A stretch of DNA of 64,000 bases from Prolixibacter bellariivorans ATCC BAA-1284 (GCF_000621705.1 NZ_JHXO01000009.1:1-64000); one strand, 5' to 3'; shown: positions 28,445 to 37,989, counted from the first letter of the stretch. Made by a program: numbers and translations. Notes: generated by a model not told the origin, from the letters alone.

Positions 28445-29556
28445 TTTGTAAAACATTAAAAGCCGGAATCGAAGCAGAATTTTGGGAATGGCAACAATTA
28501 TGCGCAAACATAACCGACTGCGACATCTGCTTCTATCCTCAATACGCATTAGTCAGCGAAGCAAACGACGAAGGCGAAGCAACATGCTTTGTTTATCAAA
28601 AAGATGACAATGATTACGTTCTCTTCCCCTTTCTGAAAAGAAGAATCAACAACTTAAGTCTGTTCTCCCACCTCAGAGAAACGTATTACGATATTGTATC
28701 TCCGTATGGTTACGGAGGCTATCTAAAAAGCGATGCCTGCACGATTCCCATGGACGATTTCCTCAAAGTCTTTCATCAGTACTGTCAGGACCAACACATT
28801 GTATCGGAGTTTGTCCGCTTCCATCCCTGGCTAAAAACACAGGAAGGTTGCGACACCGGAATGAATGTCAGTTTATACAACCAGGTCGTTGCGATTGATA
28901 TTGCCAAACCAGAAGAAGAAATGTGGAGCGATTTTGACCGGAAGTGCCGTAATCGTATCCGGAAAAGTGCCAAAGAAGGCGTTATCATCGAGAGGGATAC
29001 CTCACCAAAAGCCATCGATGCATTTTACCCGCTCTACACCGAAACCATGTCGCGAAACGAGGCATCGGGATACTACTACTTTTCCAGAGAATACTTCGAT
29101 AGCATGATGAGATTACTCGACGGAAACATCACCTTCTTTCATGCCCATCTCGACAAAAAAATCATTGCCTCAATTATGGTAATTACCGGTGGTGCCTTCG
29201 CAAATGCGCACCTTGCCGGGACAGACACAGCCTATCTTCATTTATCACCTATGATGGCCCTTTTCCATGAAGCATCGGTATGGGCTGGCAAGCAGGGTTA
29301 CCGGTATTTCATTTTGGGCGGAGGCCGTTCGGCCTCACCGGAAGACAGTTTGCTGAAAATGAAAACAAAATTTGCGAAAGAAACCGTATCCTTTTATACG
29401 GGAAAGAAGATCCATTTGCCCGATGTATACAAGGAATTATCCCATCTGAAAAAAATCCATATTCAGCAAAACAAACTGGATATACAACATACCGAATATT
29501 TTCCGGAATACCGGAATATTCGATTCCACTCACCTACCTATTCATCTGCACTATAA
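28441..29556 (+). CDS. FemAB-like GNAT-fold acyl/aminoacyl transferase
   Basis: A 371-residue soluble protein of the FemAB/Acetyltransf_6 group, with two tandem GNAT-like halves. Recognisable blocks are DFDRKCRNRIRKSAKEGV (near residue 165), MSRNEASGYYYFS (near 202) and HLAGTDTAYLHLSPMMALFHEA (near 260). The GYRYFILGGGRSASPEDSL block (near 290) is followed by FKAK-like KTKFAKE. Members transfer aminoacyl groups from tRNA or acyl groups from CoA to amines of cell-wall or surface glycans. It starts 4 bp inside the end of the phosphoglycosyl transferase gene (ATGA overlap). In this locus, which lacks a PglD-like acetyltransferase, it is a good candidate for N-acylating an amino sugar. That is inference. 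Confidence 0.8.
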   Translation: MICKTLKAGIEAEFWEWQQLCANITDCDICFYPQYALVSEANDEGEATCFVYQKDDNDYVLFPFLKRRINNLSLFSHLRETYYDIVSPYGYGGYLKSDACTIPMDDFLKVFHQYCQDQHIVSEFVRFHPWLKTQEGCDTGMNVSLYNQVVAIDIAKPEEEMWSDFDRKCRNRIRKSAKEGVIIERDTSPKAIDAFYPLYTETMSRNEASGYYYFSREYFDSMMRLLDGNITFFHAHLDKKIIASIMVITGGAFANAHLAGTDTAYLHLSPMMALFHEASVWAGKQGYRYFILGGGRSASPEDSLLKMKTKFAKETVSFYTGKKIHLPDVYKELSHLKKIHIQQNKLDIQHTEYFPEYRNIRFHSPTYSSAL

Positions 29557-29569
29557 AACCGATCGTCGT

Positions 29570-30187
29570 ATGGAAACAGAAAGAGATAAAAATTGTCAGT
29601 TTGCACATGCCGAGGAGATGTTTGCCAAAGACCCCATCGGGTTGCGAATCAACTTAGCCATCGTAGCATTCTTACGGAAAATCAAATTCTATTTGTACTT
29701 CCGCAAAGTCAAATATTTTCTGGGACTCCGAACCCATTATTCCGGAGCAGCGGCAAGCCCCAAATTAATTGCTGAACCAGCTCCTCAAATTATCAAAAAA
29801 CCTACCGGCCCACTAAAACAGGGCGATTGGGTTCGAATTAAATCGAAAGAAGAAATCCTAAAAACCGTTGACGCAAACAACAAACTGGAAGGATGCGTCG
29901 TCATGCCCGAAATGTGGCAGTATTGCGACGTAGAGACCAAAGTAGTTAAACGGGTAGAGTATTTCCTCGATGAGACTAACTACAAAATGCGGAAAATGAG
30001 GTCGACCATTTTGCTGGAAGGGTTGCACTGTTCCGGCAAGATGCCTGGCTATAAAAGTCCTTGTGACCGCAACTGCTTTTTCTTTTGGAAAGAAGCCTGG
30101 GTAGACAAGATTGAAGCCCCGGTAACCGACGAGAAGCAAGTAACGGAACCGGACCAGCAAAAAGAACCAATCTCATCACACATATAA
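29570..30187 (+). CDS. Unrecognised protein with conserved Cys-motif domain
   Basis: A 205-residue protein of unknown function. Residues 1-75 are basic and amphipathic (FLRKIKFYLYFRKVKYFLGL). Residues about 80-180 read as a compact domain: LKQGDWVRIKSKEEIL, then GCVVMPEMWQYC, KRVEYFLDE, and a Cys block (LHCSGKMPGYKSPCDRNC followed by FFFWKEAWV). I recall similar unnamed domains beside biosynthetic clusters in actinobacteria and cyanobacteria, but I cannot give a family. The C-x9-C-x3-C spacing could bind a metal. It lies between the FemAB-like gene and the aminotransferase, with 13- and 18-bp gaps, so it is a true member of the operon. Confidence 0.75.
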   Translation: METERDKNCQFAHAEEMFAKDPIGLRINLAIVAFLRKIKFYLYFRKVKYFLGLRTHYSGAAASPKLIAEPAPQIIKKPTGPLKQGDWVRIKSKEEILKTVDANNKLEGCVVMPEMWQYCDVETKVVKRVEYFLDETNYKMRKMRSTILLEGLHCSGKMPGYKSPCDRNCFFFWKEAWVDKIEAPVTDEKQVTEPDQQKEPISSHI

Positions 30188-30205
30188 CCTCACCACCTAA
30201 ACGCC

Positions 30206-31399
30206 ATGAAGAAAAAAATCTGGCTATCATCGCCACACCTGGGAGGCAACGAATTGACTTATATTTTAGAGGCAATTGAAACCAACTGGGTGGCTCCACT
30301 GGGCCCAAATGTCGATGCATTTGAACAGGTACTGGCCCGCTACAATCAGGTACAGGACGCTGCAGTACTAAGTTCCGGCACTGCAGCGTTACACCTGGCT
30401 CTCGTCATTCTGGGAGTTCACAAGGAAGACGAAGTTATCGCCTCCTCTCTGACATTTGCCGCTACCATCAATCCGATTATTTACCAAGGAGCCCATCCCA
30501 TTTTGGTTGACAGTGAACCCAAAACCTGGAACATGAGTCCCGAATGGCTGGAGACAGCCATTAAAGCACGCATCAAAAGAGGGAAAAAACCCAAGGCCAT
30601 TATTCCGGTTCATGTTTATGGCATGCCCAGTAAAATGCAGGAGATAATGGAAATTGCCAATTACTACCAGATTCCCGTGATAGAAGATGCCGCCGAAGCG
30701 CTGGGAAGCCGTTACAATGGCCGGGCACTCGGTTCAATTGGACAAATGGGCGTTCTTTCGTTCAATGGAAATAAAATCATCACCACTTCAGGAGGTGGTG
30801 CACTGCTGGCCAACGATCAGAAATTGACGGCTAAAGCACGCTATCTTTCTACGCAAGCACGCGATCCGGCTCCTCACTATCAGCACAGTGTTATAGGGTA
30901 TAATTACCGCATGAGCAACATTACCGCCGGCCTTGGCCTCGGACAAATGGAAGTCATCGACCAACGGGTTGTTCAGCGACGAAAGAACCAACTATTTTAT
31001 CGGGAACTATTTTCCGGCATACCGGGAATATCTTTCCAAGAAGAACCGGATGACCGCTTTTTCTCCAACTACTGGCTAACAGCCATTACTGTCGATGACA
31101 GACAAACCGGAGGTATTACCTGCGAAATGCTTCGACGCGGCCTTGCGATTGAAAACATCGAATCTCGGCCTCTCTGGAAGCCTATGCATCTGCAACCGAT
31201 TTTCCGAAGATATCCATTTTATGGAAACGGAACATCCGAGCAACTATTCCGCAAGGGACAATGCCTTCCAAGTGGTTCAAACCTAAGCAGTGCCGACCGT
31301 TTACGCATTGCCGAAGCAATCATGCGTATATTCAACCAGAGAGAAACACGTCACACGCTGAAACATCAAACGGATTCCGAATCAATAAAAGAAACATAA
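30206..31399 (+). CDS. DegT/DnrJ/EryC1/StrS sugar aminotransferase (PglE-like)
   Basis: A 397-residue PLP enzyme that aminates a nucleotide 4-keto-sugar. It opens with IWLSSPHLGGNELTYILEAI and VAPLGPNVDAFE. The motif SGTAALHLAL binds the cofactor phosphate, EDAAEALGS carries the PLP-binding Asp, and SFNGNKIITT holds the Schiff-base Lys (near residue 190). YNYRMSNITAGLGLGQ is also diagnostic. With the PglF-like dehydratase downstream it would give a UDP-4-amino-4,6-dideoxy-HexNAc (bacillosamine pathway). Confidence 0.92.
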   Translation: MKKKIWLSSPHLGGNELTYILEAIETNWVAPLGPNVDAFEQVLARYNQVQDAAVLSSGTAALHLALVILGVHKEDEVIASSLTFAATINPIIYQGAHPILVDSEPKTWNMSPEWLETAIKARIKRGKKPKAIIPVHVYGMPSKMQEIMEIANYYQIPVIEDAAEALGSRYNGRALGSIGQMGVLSFNGNKIITTSGGGALLANDQKLTAKARYLSTQARDPAPHYQHSVIGYNYRMSNITAGLGLGQMEVIDQRVVQRRKNQLFYRELFSGIPGISFQEEPDDRFFSNYWLTAITVDDRQTGGITCEMLRRGLAIENIESRPLWKPMHLQPIFRRYPFYGNGTSEQLFRKGQCLPSGSNLSSADRLRIAEAIMRIFNQRETRHTLKHQTDSESIKET

Positions 31400-31525
31400 C
31401 CCCTTTACCATGAAAGCACTCACTTGAACCGACGACGAACAGTCGCTATATAAAAACACCCACACTTCCCCTCAAGGATATAGGAATACACCCCCAATAG
31501 CCTAAACCTGCCACATAAATTTGCC

Positions 31526-33496
31526 ATGCTTCACCTGCTCCAAAAATTCCTAATCCGCCATATCGTTCCACGAGGAATGGTACTGGCTATGGACCTGTTT
31601 GTTACCGGAATCAGCTTCATTCTGGCCTATCTGCTCAGGTTCAACCTTGAACCTGCCCAAATTGATCTGCATCGGGCAACGAGTCATTTTTTAATCGCCT
31701 TACCGGTCTACATCAGCGTCTTCCTCTTTTATGGTTCCTTTAGCGGTATCATCAGGCACACAACCATCCAGGATACTGTTAAACTCGTGATGGCTATGTC
31801 AACAGGCGCCATGAGCCTTCTCCTCTTGTCATTGACAGCACGGACCTCACCTCGTACTGAGTTTCTTGTTATTCCCTACTCTGTTATACTCATCCACTTC
31901 TTCGCCACCACAGTTCTTCTGGTCGGCAGCAGGCTGCTCATCAAGGAAACCTATCAATACTGTTTTATTCCGACCCGCCCACTTAAAAGTGTCATGCTTT
32001 TTGGTGCAGGAGAATTAGGGTTAATCACGCTAAAAGTACTGGAAGGAGACCGGATTTCCGGTTACAAAGTAGTCGGATTTATCGACGATAAACGGAGTCT
32101 TAACGGAAAGAGACTGAACGATATTCCGATATACTCAACGAGACAAGCTTTTCAGCGGGTAATTAAAGCAGAACGTGTCCAGGAAGTTATCATTTCCATC
32201 AATCAGCCCAACATTTCACCAACCCGAAAAAAAGAATTACTGGAAATGTGCCTGGAAAACAATGTTCAGCTAAAGCAAATACCAGCCGTAAAGGAGTGGA
32301 TGAATGGCCAGCTGAACTCCAAACAGATTCGGAACGTGATGATTGCCGATTTGCTTAGCCGGGAAACTATTCATCTGGAGACAGAAAAAATCAAGGAAGG
32401 ACTTAAAGACTCGATTATTCTGATAACCGGTGCAGCTGGATCGATCGGCTCAGAAATTGTTCGCCAGTTGATGACTTTCGACATCCGCCATGCCATTCTG
32501 TATGATCAAGCCGAAACACCGTTATATAATCTGCAAAATGAATTGAAAACCAAATTCCCGAAGATTTCGTTCGAACTCATCATCGGAGATGTGCGTGATC
32601 CTTTCCGGCTATACAAGGTTTTCGAAAAATACCAGCCCGACATTGTCTTTAATGCCGCAGCATACAAGCATGTTCCACTGATGGAAGCGCATCCTTATGA
32701 AGCCATCCGGGTCAATATTGGAGGAGCTTTGTTGCTGGCCGATTTGTCTGTTCAATTCAAGGTGAAAAAGTTTGTGATGCTGTCGACCGACAAAGCCGTC
32801 AACCCAACCAATGTGATGGGAGCCTCGAAGCGCATTTGCGAGATATATGTACAAGCTTTATCGCAGAAAGAAGGCGTCACTACTCAGTTTATCACAACCC
32901 GTTTTGGGAATGTTCTTGGTTCCAATGGTTCCGTTGTTCCACTCTTCCAGAAACAAATCGAAGATGGCGGTCCGGTAACTGTCACACATCCCGACATCAC
33001 GCGGTTTTTCATGACCATCCCCGAAGCTTGCCAATTGGTTCTCGAAGCCGGATTTATGGGTCGTGGCGGCGAAATCTATGTATTCGACATGGGCGAACCG
33101 GTGAAGATTTACGATCTGGCGAAAAAAATGATTTCGCTATCCGGTTTCATTCCCGAAGAAGATATTGCCATAAAATTCACGGGATTACGACCAGGAGAAA
33201 AACTGTACGAAGAGCTCCTTGCCAACAAAGAAACCACACTACCTACTCATCATCCCAAAATCATGATAGCAGAGGTACGAAAATACCAGTACGATGAAGT
33301 GAACCAAAGCATCAGGCAACTACTTGCCTCCGTCCAGTTGGAAGATGAAGAAAAACTGGTAAGCCGGATGAAAGCTTTGGTTCCTGAATTCATTTCCCAG
33401 AATTCACGATTCACCAAATTTGACGAGCAACAACCAGCAGCTCCACGTTTGAACGGAAGTAAAAAAAGAACTAAAAAAAGAATATCCATTTCCTAA
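31526..33496 (+). CDS. Membrane-bound UDP-HexNAc 4,6-dehydratase (PglF/WbpM type)
   Basis: A 656-residue protein with four N-terminal membrane helices (about 18-130). A first Rossmann-like domain (LFGAGELGLITLKVLEG, near 157) is followed by the catalytic SDR domain (ITGAAGSIGSEIVRQL, near 301). The active site has LSTDKAVNPTNVMGASKR: Met replaces the usual SDR Tyr ahead of the Lys, a hallmark of the long WbpM/PglF dehydratases. It forms UDP-2-acetamido-4-keto-hexose for the adjacent aminotransferase. It is the last gene of the locus before a strong terminator. Confidence 0.93.
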   Translation: MLHLLQKFLIRHIVPRGMVLAMDLFVTGISFILAYLLRFNLEPAQIDLHRATSHFLIALPVYISVFLFYGSFSGIIRHTTIQDTVKLVMAMSTGAMSLLLLSLTARTSPRTEFLVIPYSVILIHFFATTVLLVGSRLLIKETYQYCFIPTRPLKSVMLFGAGELGLITLKVLEGDRISGYKVVGFIDDKRSLNGKRLNDIPIYSTRQAFQRVIKAERVQEVIISINQPNISPTRKKELLEMCLENNVQLKQIPAVKEWMNGQLNSKQIRNVMIADLLSRETIHLETEKIKEGLKDSIILITGAAGSIGSEIVRQLMTFDIRHAILYDQAETPLYNLQNELKTKFPKISFELIIGDVRDPFRLYKVFEKYQPDIVFNAAAYKHVPLMEAHPYEAIRVNIGGALLLADLSVQFKVKKFVMLSTDKAVNPTNVMGASKRICEIYVQALSQKEGVTTQFITTRFGNVLGSNGSVVPLFQKQIEDGGPVTVTHPDITRFFMTIPEACQLVLEAGFMGRGGEIYVFDMGEPVKIYDLAKKMISLSGFIPEEDIAIKFTGLRPGEKLYEELLANKETTLPTHHPKIMIAEVRKYQYDEVNQSIRQLLASVQLEDEEKLVSRMKALVPEFISQNSRFTKFDEQQPAAPRLNGSKKRTKKRISIS

Positions 33497-33566
33497 AAAT
33501 AGCTCTCAACCCCGACACCACTTTTCTTCCCAAATACATCCTAAAACCAATTTCGTTGTCTGGCAT

Positions 33567-33606
33567 CCGGAATGCAGTCTCCCAATCTGCATTCCGGATA
33601 TTTTTA
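33567..33606 (+). terminator. Terminator of the exopolysaccharide locus
   Basis: CCGGAATGCAG (33567-33577) and CTGCATTCCGG (33587-33597) form a perfect 11-bp stem with a 9-nt loop, followed by ATATTTTTAT. It sits between the end of the locus and the convergent GH2 gene. Confidence 0.88.
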
Positions 33607-33618
33607 TATCATGATTAA

Positions 33619-36249
33619 TTAGGGCAAACTAATTTTCTCTTCCGGAACATTCCAGCCTTCCGCTGCCAGTCTCACCTGTTCCATATTTACGTGACCAAAA
33701 TGCTGGCTCAAGTCCAGAACGACTTCTCTCTCCTCTCCTGGTAATAAAGTGAAATAATTTTCATTGAAGAAGACAGGCAATACCAACTCACTTGTTTTCT
33801 CATCCATCACTTTCAAGCGAATAAAAAAGGCTGTCTCCTTACCTGGATTAGCAATGCGAACGCTGTATCTTCCGTCATCTGTTTTTCTCGGTTCCATTGT
33901 TATAGATACCGGTTTCAATTGGTTCAATTGTGCGTATGATTTGGGCTCTTTCGACAGCCAATAAAGGTTTTCATCAACTTGCTGACCATCTATATCTTTC
34001 AATGTCAACCGCAAAAAGTAAACCTCATCCGGATTGTCATCGGGCAATGTTACTTTTCCCAACATCGAGACCGAATTAGCATCTGCATCCGTTTTTACAA
34101 TTTGCTCACTCAACTTCTTTCCATGAATAGAATAAAGTGTAGTGATTGCTGTCAAGCCAGACCTTGCAAAAGGCGTCTGATTCACAACACACACCGCTGA
34201 ATCATTCAGATTCAGCTGAATATGGACTGGTTCAGCCGCTTCTTTGTAACCAAAATATCCGCCTGTATAATCGAGATAATAGTCGTAGAAAAAACCCCGC
34301 AACGCCGTCCAGGGATTTTGATTTTTCCAAACCAGCATGCCGGTGTAATCTCTCCACATCCGGAAGTTAAATCCTTCCTGTAGGGCACGATATTGCTCGT
34401 AACTCACCAATTGTGCCTTTCGGCAGAAATCGTTGATGTCCTTCACTTCACCATATCGGGCCGGAAAATCGTGCAACGGAATGTATTTGTGGTAACGCCA
34501 TGACTCAGGAATCCAGTTGCCTTTCGGCGAAACCAAATCATTGGCCGGAATAAATTTCCTCAACGATTCGATATTCGCCATCCCTATTGAACCAATTTCC
34601 GGATTGAACGGGTAAGATTTTGTTTTAAATATCCAATCTGGTTCCAAAATACCATAGGGACCGTCGCCATTTCCACCAATCTTATTTTGCATCAGCTGCA
34701 TTCCGGTTGACTCTTCCAGGTAAAGCCGGGTACCATCCGTTTTGGGAATTACATCATCCCGCAATGCGGTATTAATATCAGCAGCCGGCGTATACTCATT
34801 TCCACCGCACCATAGATAAAGGCTCGGATGATTTCTCAACATCTTAATCTGGTCTTCAGCTGATTTCAGGAAGAGCGAATGATCATCCGGATAAGCATGC
34901 CGGCGAGCCTGTGATTCCTTCTTCAGCGGATCGGGCCAGCGTCCGTTACAATCGCCGGTAACCCAAAACTCCTGCCACACCAACAAACCATACTTATCAC
35001 AGGCATCATAGAATTCGGGCCGTTCGGTAATGGAACCGCCCCAAACCCGAATCATGTTCATGTTCATCTCCGCATGCATGCGAACTTCCGCATTGTACCG
35101 CTCCTTCGACAAACGCAGCATCGCATCCGAAGCGATCCAATTTCCTCCTTTGATAAACACTTTTTGACCGTTCACCAGAAATACTCTCGCTCCAATCTTC
35201 TCGTTAAAATAGCTGCCGGTTTCCCGGATACCAAAATTTACTGCCTGTTCATCTGAAACCTGACCATCTTCCACAAATGAAACTCTCAAGGTATAAAGCG
35301 GATGCTTTCCCATTCCATTCGGCCACCACAAGTTCGGGTCGGTTACCTTTATTTCATCCAGACCAACTTCCGTTTTCTGGTATGGCTGAAGCGTTACCTT
35401 GCGGGAATAGGTCTTCCCGTTAAAAGCAACCTGCAATACACCGGTTTGCTTATCACCTGTAGCATTTTCCAATTCCGAAGAAACCTTCACAAAAGCAGGT
35501 TCCTGCTTTGACCCCGGCATCCGCCTTCCGGGAACGCGAGTAACGACATGAGGACTTCGTACATCAACCGGGCCCGTAACTTCCACACTCACCTTATCCC
35601 AAATGCCGGTATTGCGATCACGCATAGGGCAAATCCAATCCCAACCAGCGGTACATTGCATCGTCACATTACGGGCAATGGTTCCGTCACCTCCCTGTCC
35701 ACGCGATGCATCGCCTTCCGGCAAAGGAGGCTCTACCAGTACAGCAAGTCGATTGACTTCACCCGGATGATAAAGACCGGTGATGTTGTATTTCTCCCGC
35801 AGAAACATTCCTTCATGTGTATCCTGATTTACTCGTTTCCCGTTCAGGAAAACATTGGCAGCATAATTGATTCCCCTGAATTTGAGCCAGACCTGCTCTC
35901 CTTTCTTCACGGCCAATTCAGGAATTTCGGTATAAAACCAGTAGGTGTAATACCCACGTCCAACGTCATGGATATCCGGAATTTCATTGTTATTCAATCC
36001 GAAAAACGGGTCAGGTATCAGTTTGTTATGCAAAAGAGTTGTGAGTACCGTTCCCGGAACCACCGCCTTTATCCAGCCAGTGTGCTGGTATCCCGCCGAA
36101 GTAATCATTGTACCGTCGACCTGGACATCCGCTTTTCGTTTAGCCGTCCAATCCTTATCCAATTCGATTTCATGAGACTGAGCTTTCGCAGAAACCAAAT
36201 TAATCAAATTGAAACACAAGAAAATAAGCAGGAAATACGTTCTCCTCAT
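33619..36249 (-). CDS. Exported glycoside hydrolase family 2 (mannosidase/glucosaminidase-like)
   Basis: An 876-residue protein with a signal peptide (MRRTYFLLIFLCFNLINLVSAKA). The order is sugar-binding jelly roll (GYYTYWFYTEI, FRGINYAANVFLNG), Ig-like domain, then the TIM barrel. The barrel has FIKGGNWIASD, MIRVWGGSITE and the acid/base block YLWCGGNEYTP (near residue 483). QCTAGWDWICPMRDRNTGIWD is typical of the branch that includes exo-beta-glucosaminidase and endo-beta-mannosidase rather than beta-galactosidase. It is convergent with the exopolysaccharide locus, so it may trim related glycans, but nothing proves a link. Confidence 0.9.
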   Translation of the reverse strand: MRRTYFLLIFLCFNLINLVSAKAQSHEIELDKDWTAKRKADVQVDGTMITSAGYQHTGWIKAVVPGTVLTTLLHNKLIPDPFFGLNNNEIPDIHDVGRGYYTYWFYTEIPELAVKKGEQVWLKFRGINYAANVFLNGKRVNQDTHEGMFLREKYNITGLYHPGEVNRLAVLVEPPLPEGDASRGQGGDGTIARNVTMQCTAGWDWICPMRDRNTGIWDKVSVEVTGPVDVRSPHVVTRVPGRRMPGSKQEPAFVKVSSELENATGDKQTGVLQVAFNGKTYSRKVTLQPYQKTEVGLDEIKVTDPNLWWPNGMGKHPLYTLRVSFVEDGQVSDEQAVNFGIRETGSYFNEKIGARVFLVNGQKVFIKGGNWIASDAMLRLSKERYNAEVRMHAEMNMNMIRVWGGSITERPEFYDACDKYGLLVWQEFWVTGDCNGRWPDPLKKESQARRHAYPDDHSLFLKSAEDQIKMLRNHPSLYLWCGGNEYTPAADINTALRDDVIPKTDGTRLYLEESTGMQLMQNKIGGNGDGPYGILEPDWIFKTKSYPFNPEIGSIGMANIESLRKFIPANDLVSPKGNWIPESWRYHKYIPLHDFPARYGEVKDINDFCRKAQLVSYEQYRALQEGFNFRMWRDYTGMLVWKNQNPWTALRGFFYDYYLDYTGGYFGYKEAAEPVHIQLNLNDSAVCVVNQTPFARSGLTAITTLYSIHGKKLSEQIVKTDADANSVSMLGKVTLPDDNPDEVYFLRLTLKDIDGQQVDENLYWLSKEPKSYAQLNQLKPVSITMEPRKTDDGRYSVRIANPGKETAFFIRLKVMDEKTSELVLPVFFNENYFTLLPGEEREVVLDLSQHFGHVNMEQVRLAAEGWNVPEEKISLP

Positions 36250-36451
36250 AATTGGTTAGTTTAAGCGTACAAATGGATAAAATTCACCGTCACAAAATAT
36301 GGAATCAACCGTAAAACCGAATAAAATTTAAAAAGTAATTGCTTCTCGAATCAACAGGAATGCAATACAAACCAAGGGCATAACTGCCGTCATGTTATTC
36401 CGATTTTTTAAGCAATACAAATAACAGAATTTCAATATGTAATACAACATA

Positions 36452-36482
36452 TTTGTCTTCCCCCGAAAGGGGTGTATATTTG
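36452..36482 (+). promoter_or_regulatory. Consensus Bacteroidota promoter for the 36531 gene
   Basis: The -33 box TTTG (36452-36455), a 19-bp spacer and the -7 box TATATTTG (36475-36482) match the Bacteroidota consensus exactly. The predicted start is near 36489, giving a leader of about 40 nt. The spacer contains CCCCGAAAGGGG, a small palindrome that could be an operator. Confidence 0.75.
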
Positions 36483-36530
36483 AGGCGCATGTGCAAAAAG
36501 AAGAGTAAACTGGAATAACAAAGGTAACCT

Positions 36531-36857
36531 ATGAAAAAACAGCAACTTCATCTTCAGGAGGAACAAGTCAATTTGGTTATAAACAGGATGTTGACAATTG
36601 GAGGAGAATCATTGAATGTTTCGTCTGCCGGAAGCCTGCTGCGCGAAATCATTTTGGCATCGGAAACAGGAGCCAGCCGGGAAGAGATGCTCCAGTTGAT
36701 ATGCGGAATCACCCATTTCGATACGCAGGATGACCGTACCCTATCAATCTACCGGGCCGTTTGCGAAGAGCCTTTTGAACAGACATACCAACCTTTTGAT
36801 AATACGACTCTTATCAATCTTCGCAAGACACTTGGTGAAACTCCTGAAGGAGATTGA
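36531..36857 (+). CDS. Small hypothetical protein
   Basis: A 108-residue soluble acidic protein not recognised as any family. It is predicted mostly helical (LHLQEEQVNLVINRMLTIGGES; AGSLLREIILASETGASREEMLQLI). No membrane segment, signal or metal motif is seen. It is monocistronic, has a perfect consensus promoter, and faces a convergent oxidoreductase gene. The strong promoter supports a real, well-expressed gene. Confidence 0.7.
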   Translation: MKKQQLHLQEEQVNLVINRMLTIGGESLNVSSAGSLLREIILASETGASREEMLQLICGITHFDTQDDRTLSIYRAVCEEPFEQTYQPFDNTTLINLRKTLGETPEGD

Positions 36858-36882
36858 AATAAACTACATATTAGTCGGTGCC

Positions 36883-37989
36883 CTACAAATGGACAACTTT
36901 TCCGGTACTGGCGCTTTCGCGAGCTGCATCCAGAATCTCAACCACAATCAGGTTATTTTCCAACGATGAAAGATCGGTGGGACTGACGATGATATCACCT
37001 CTTATCACGGCTTCGAACCAGGCAAACGGATCATTGTAAGGTGCCAAACGTTCAGGCAATTCCTTCTTCGTTTCTTTATCTTCTCCGGCTAACCGATAAT
37101 CTATTTCATGTCGGCTGGCAGCAAAAAGCTCACCTGTACGGCCAAAAATCTGCATATCCTTCCGGCTGAAAGGCCAGTTCCACGAAGCCTGAATAATTCC
37201 CTGCGTACCCGGATAAGTTAAGATGATGGTTGCTTCATCGTCCACTTTGCGATAAACATCCGGCTTCATGGTTTGCAGCGTGGCCGATACCGTAAGCGGT
37301 TTTTGATTCTGCATTAACCAGGTAATGAGATTGGCCCCATAGCATCCAAAATCAACCACGGCTCCGCCGCCATTCTGTTTCGGATCGGTCAGCCAGGCCA
37401 GAAACTCCGGCTGCACGTTAATTTCCTTCGGTCCCTGATGACCATCACAAACAATTACTTTGCGAATTTCGCCCAATTTCTTTTCATCCACCGCCATCTG
37501 ATAAGCCAGATGATTGGTCGGATACCAGGTCGTCTCATAATCGGTAACCAACTTGATTCCGTTTTCACGAGCCAAACGAGCCATCTTTTGCGCATGTTCA
37601 CCATTCACGGCCAAGGGCTTCTCAACCATGACATCAATGTGCAGCGGCGCACATACTTCCACGACGTGCAAATGGTCGAATATCGGTCCGAAAGCAGTTA
37701 CGCCCTCCGGCTTTGTTTTTGCAACCATTTCCTCCAGCGTCGGGTAGACCAAGCTCATCGGGAAACCGTACTGCTTCGCATACCGTTCCGCTACTTCCCG
37801 GTTGCTTTCGGCAATCCCCACCACTTCTACATCGCCTTTTTTCATGGCATCCAGAATCCATCCCACGTGTCCGTGAGTAAGGCCGGCAATGCCTAATTTT
37901 ACATGCGATTTATTTTGCTCCTGTGCAGAACTTTGATTTACCATTAGTGTAAGAATGATCAGAATAACAGATATCAGTTTTCGGTTCAT
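36883..37989 (-). CDS. Exported Gfo/Idh/MocA-family oxidoreductase
   Basis: A 368-residue NAD(P)-dependent oxidoreductase with a Sec signal (MNRKLISVILIILTLMVNQSSA). The Rossmann start is VKLGIAGLTHGHVGWIL, and the EKPLAVN motif with the conserved Lys lies near residue 122. A C-terminal alpha/beta domain follows (VIVCDGHQGPKEINVQPE; GGGAVVDFGCYG). Exported members are common in Bacteroidota glycan degradation. Substrate unknown. It is preceded upstream by a terminator of the neighbouring lipoprotein gene, so it has its own transcript. Confidence 0.88.
   Translation of the reverse strand: MNRKLISVILIILTLMVNQSSAQEQNKSHVKLGIAGLTHGHVGWILDAMKKGDVEVVGIAESNREVAERYAKQYGFPMSLVYPTLEEMVAKTKPEGVTAFGPIFDHLHVVEVCAPLHIDVMVEKPLAVNGEHAQKMARLARENGIKLVTDYETTWYPTNHLAYQMAVDEKKLGEIRKVIVCDGHQGPKEINVQPEFLAWLTDPKQNGGGAVVDFGCYGANLITWLMQNQKPLTVSATLQTMKPDVYRKVDDEATIILTYPGTQGIIQASWNWPFSRKDMQIFGRTGELFAASRHEIDYRLAGEDKETKKELPERLAPYNDPFAWFEAVIRGDIIVSPTDLSSLENNLIVVEILDAARESASTGKVVHL

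Noticed and set aside
35548-36264. 238-codon plus-strand frame inside the GH2 gene
   Set aside because: Antisense shadow of the glycosidase; no domain.
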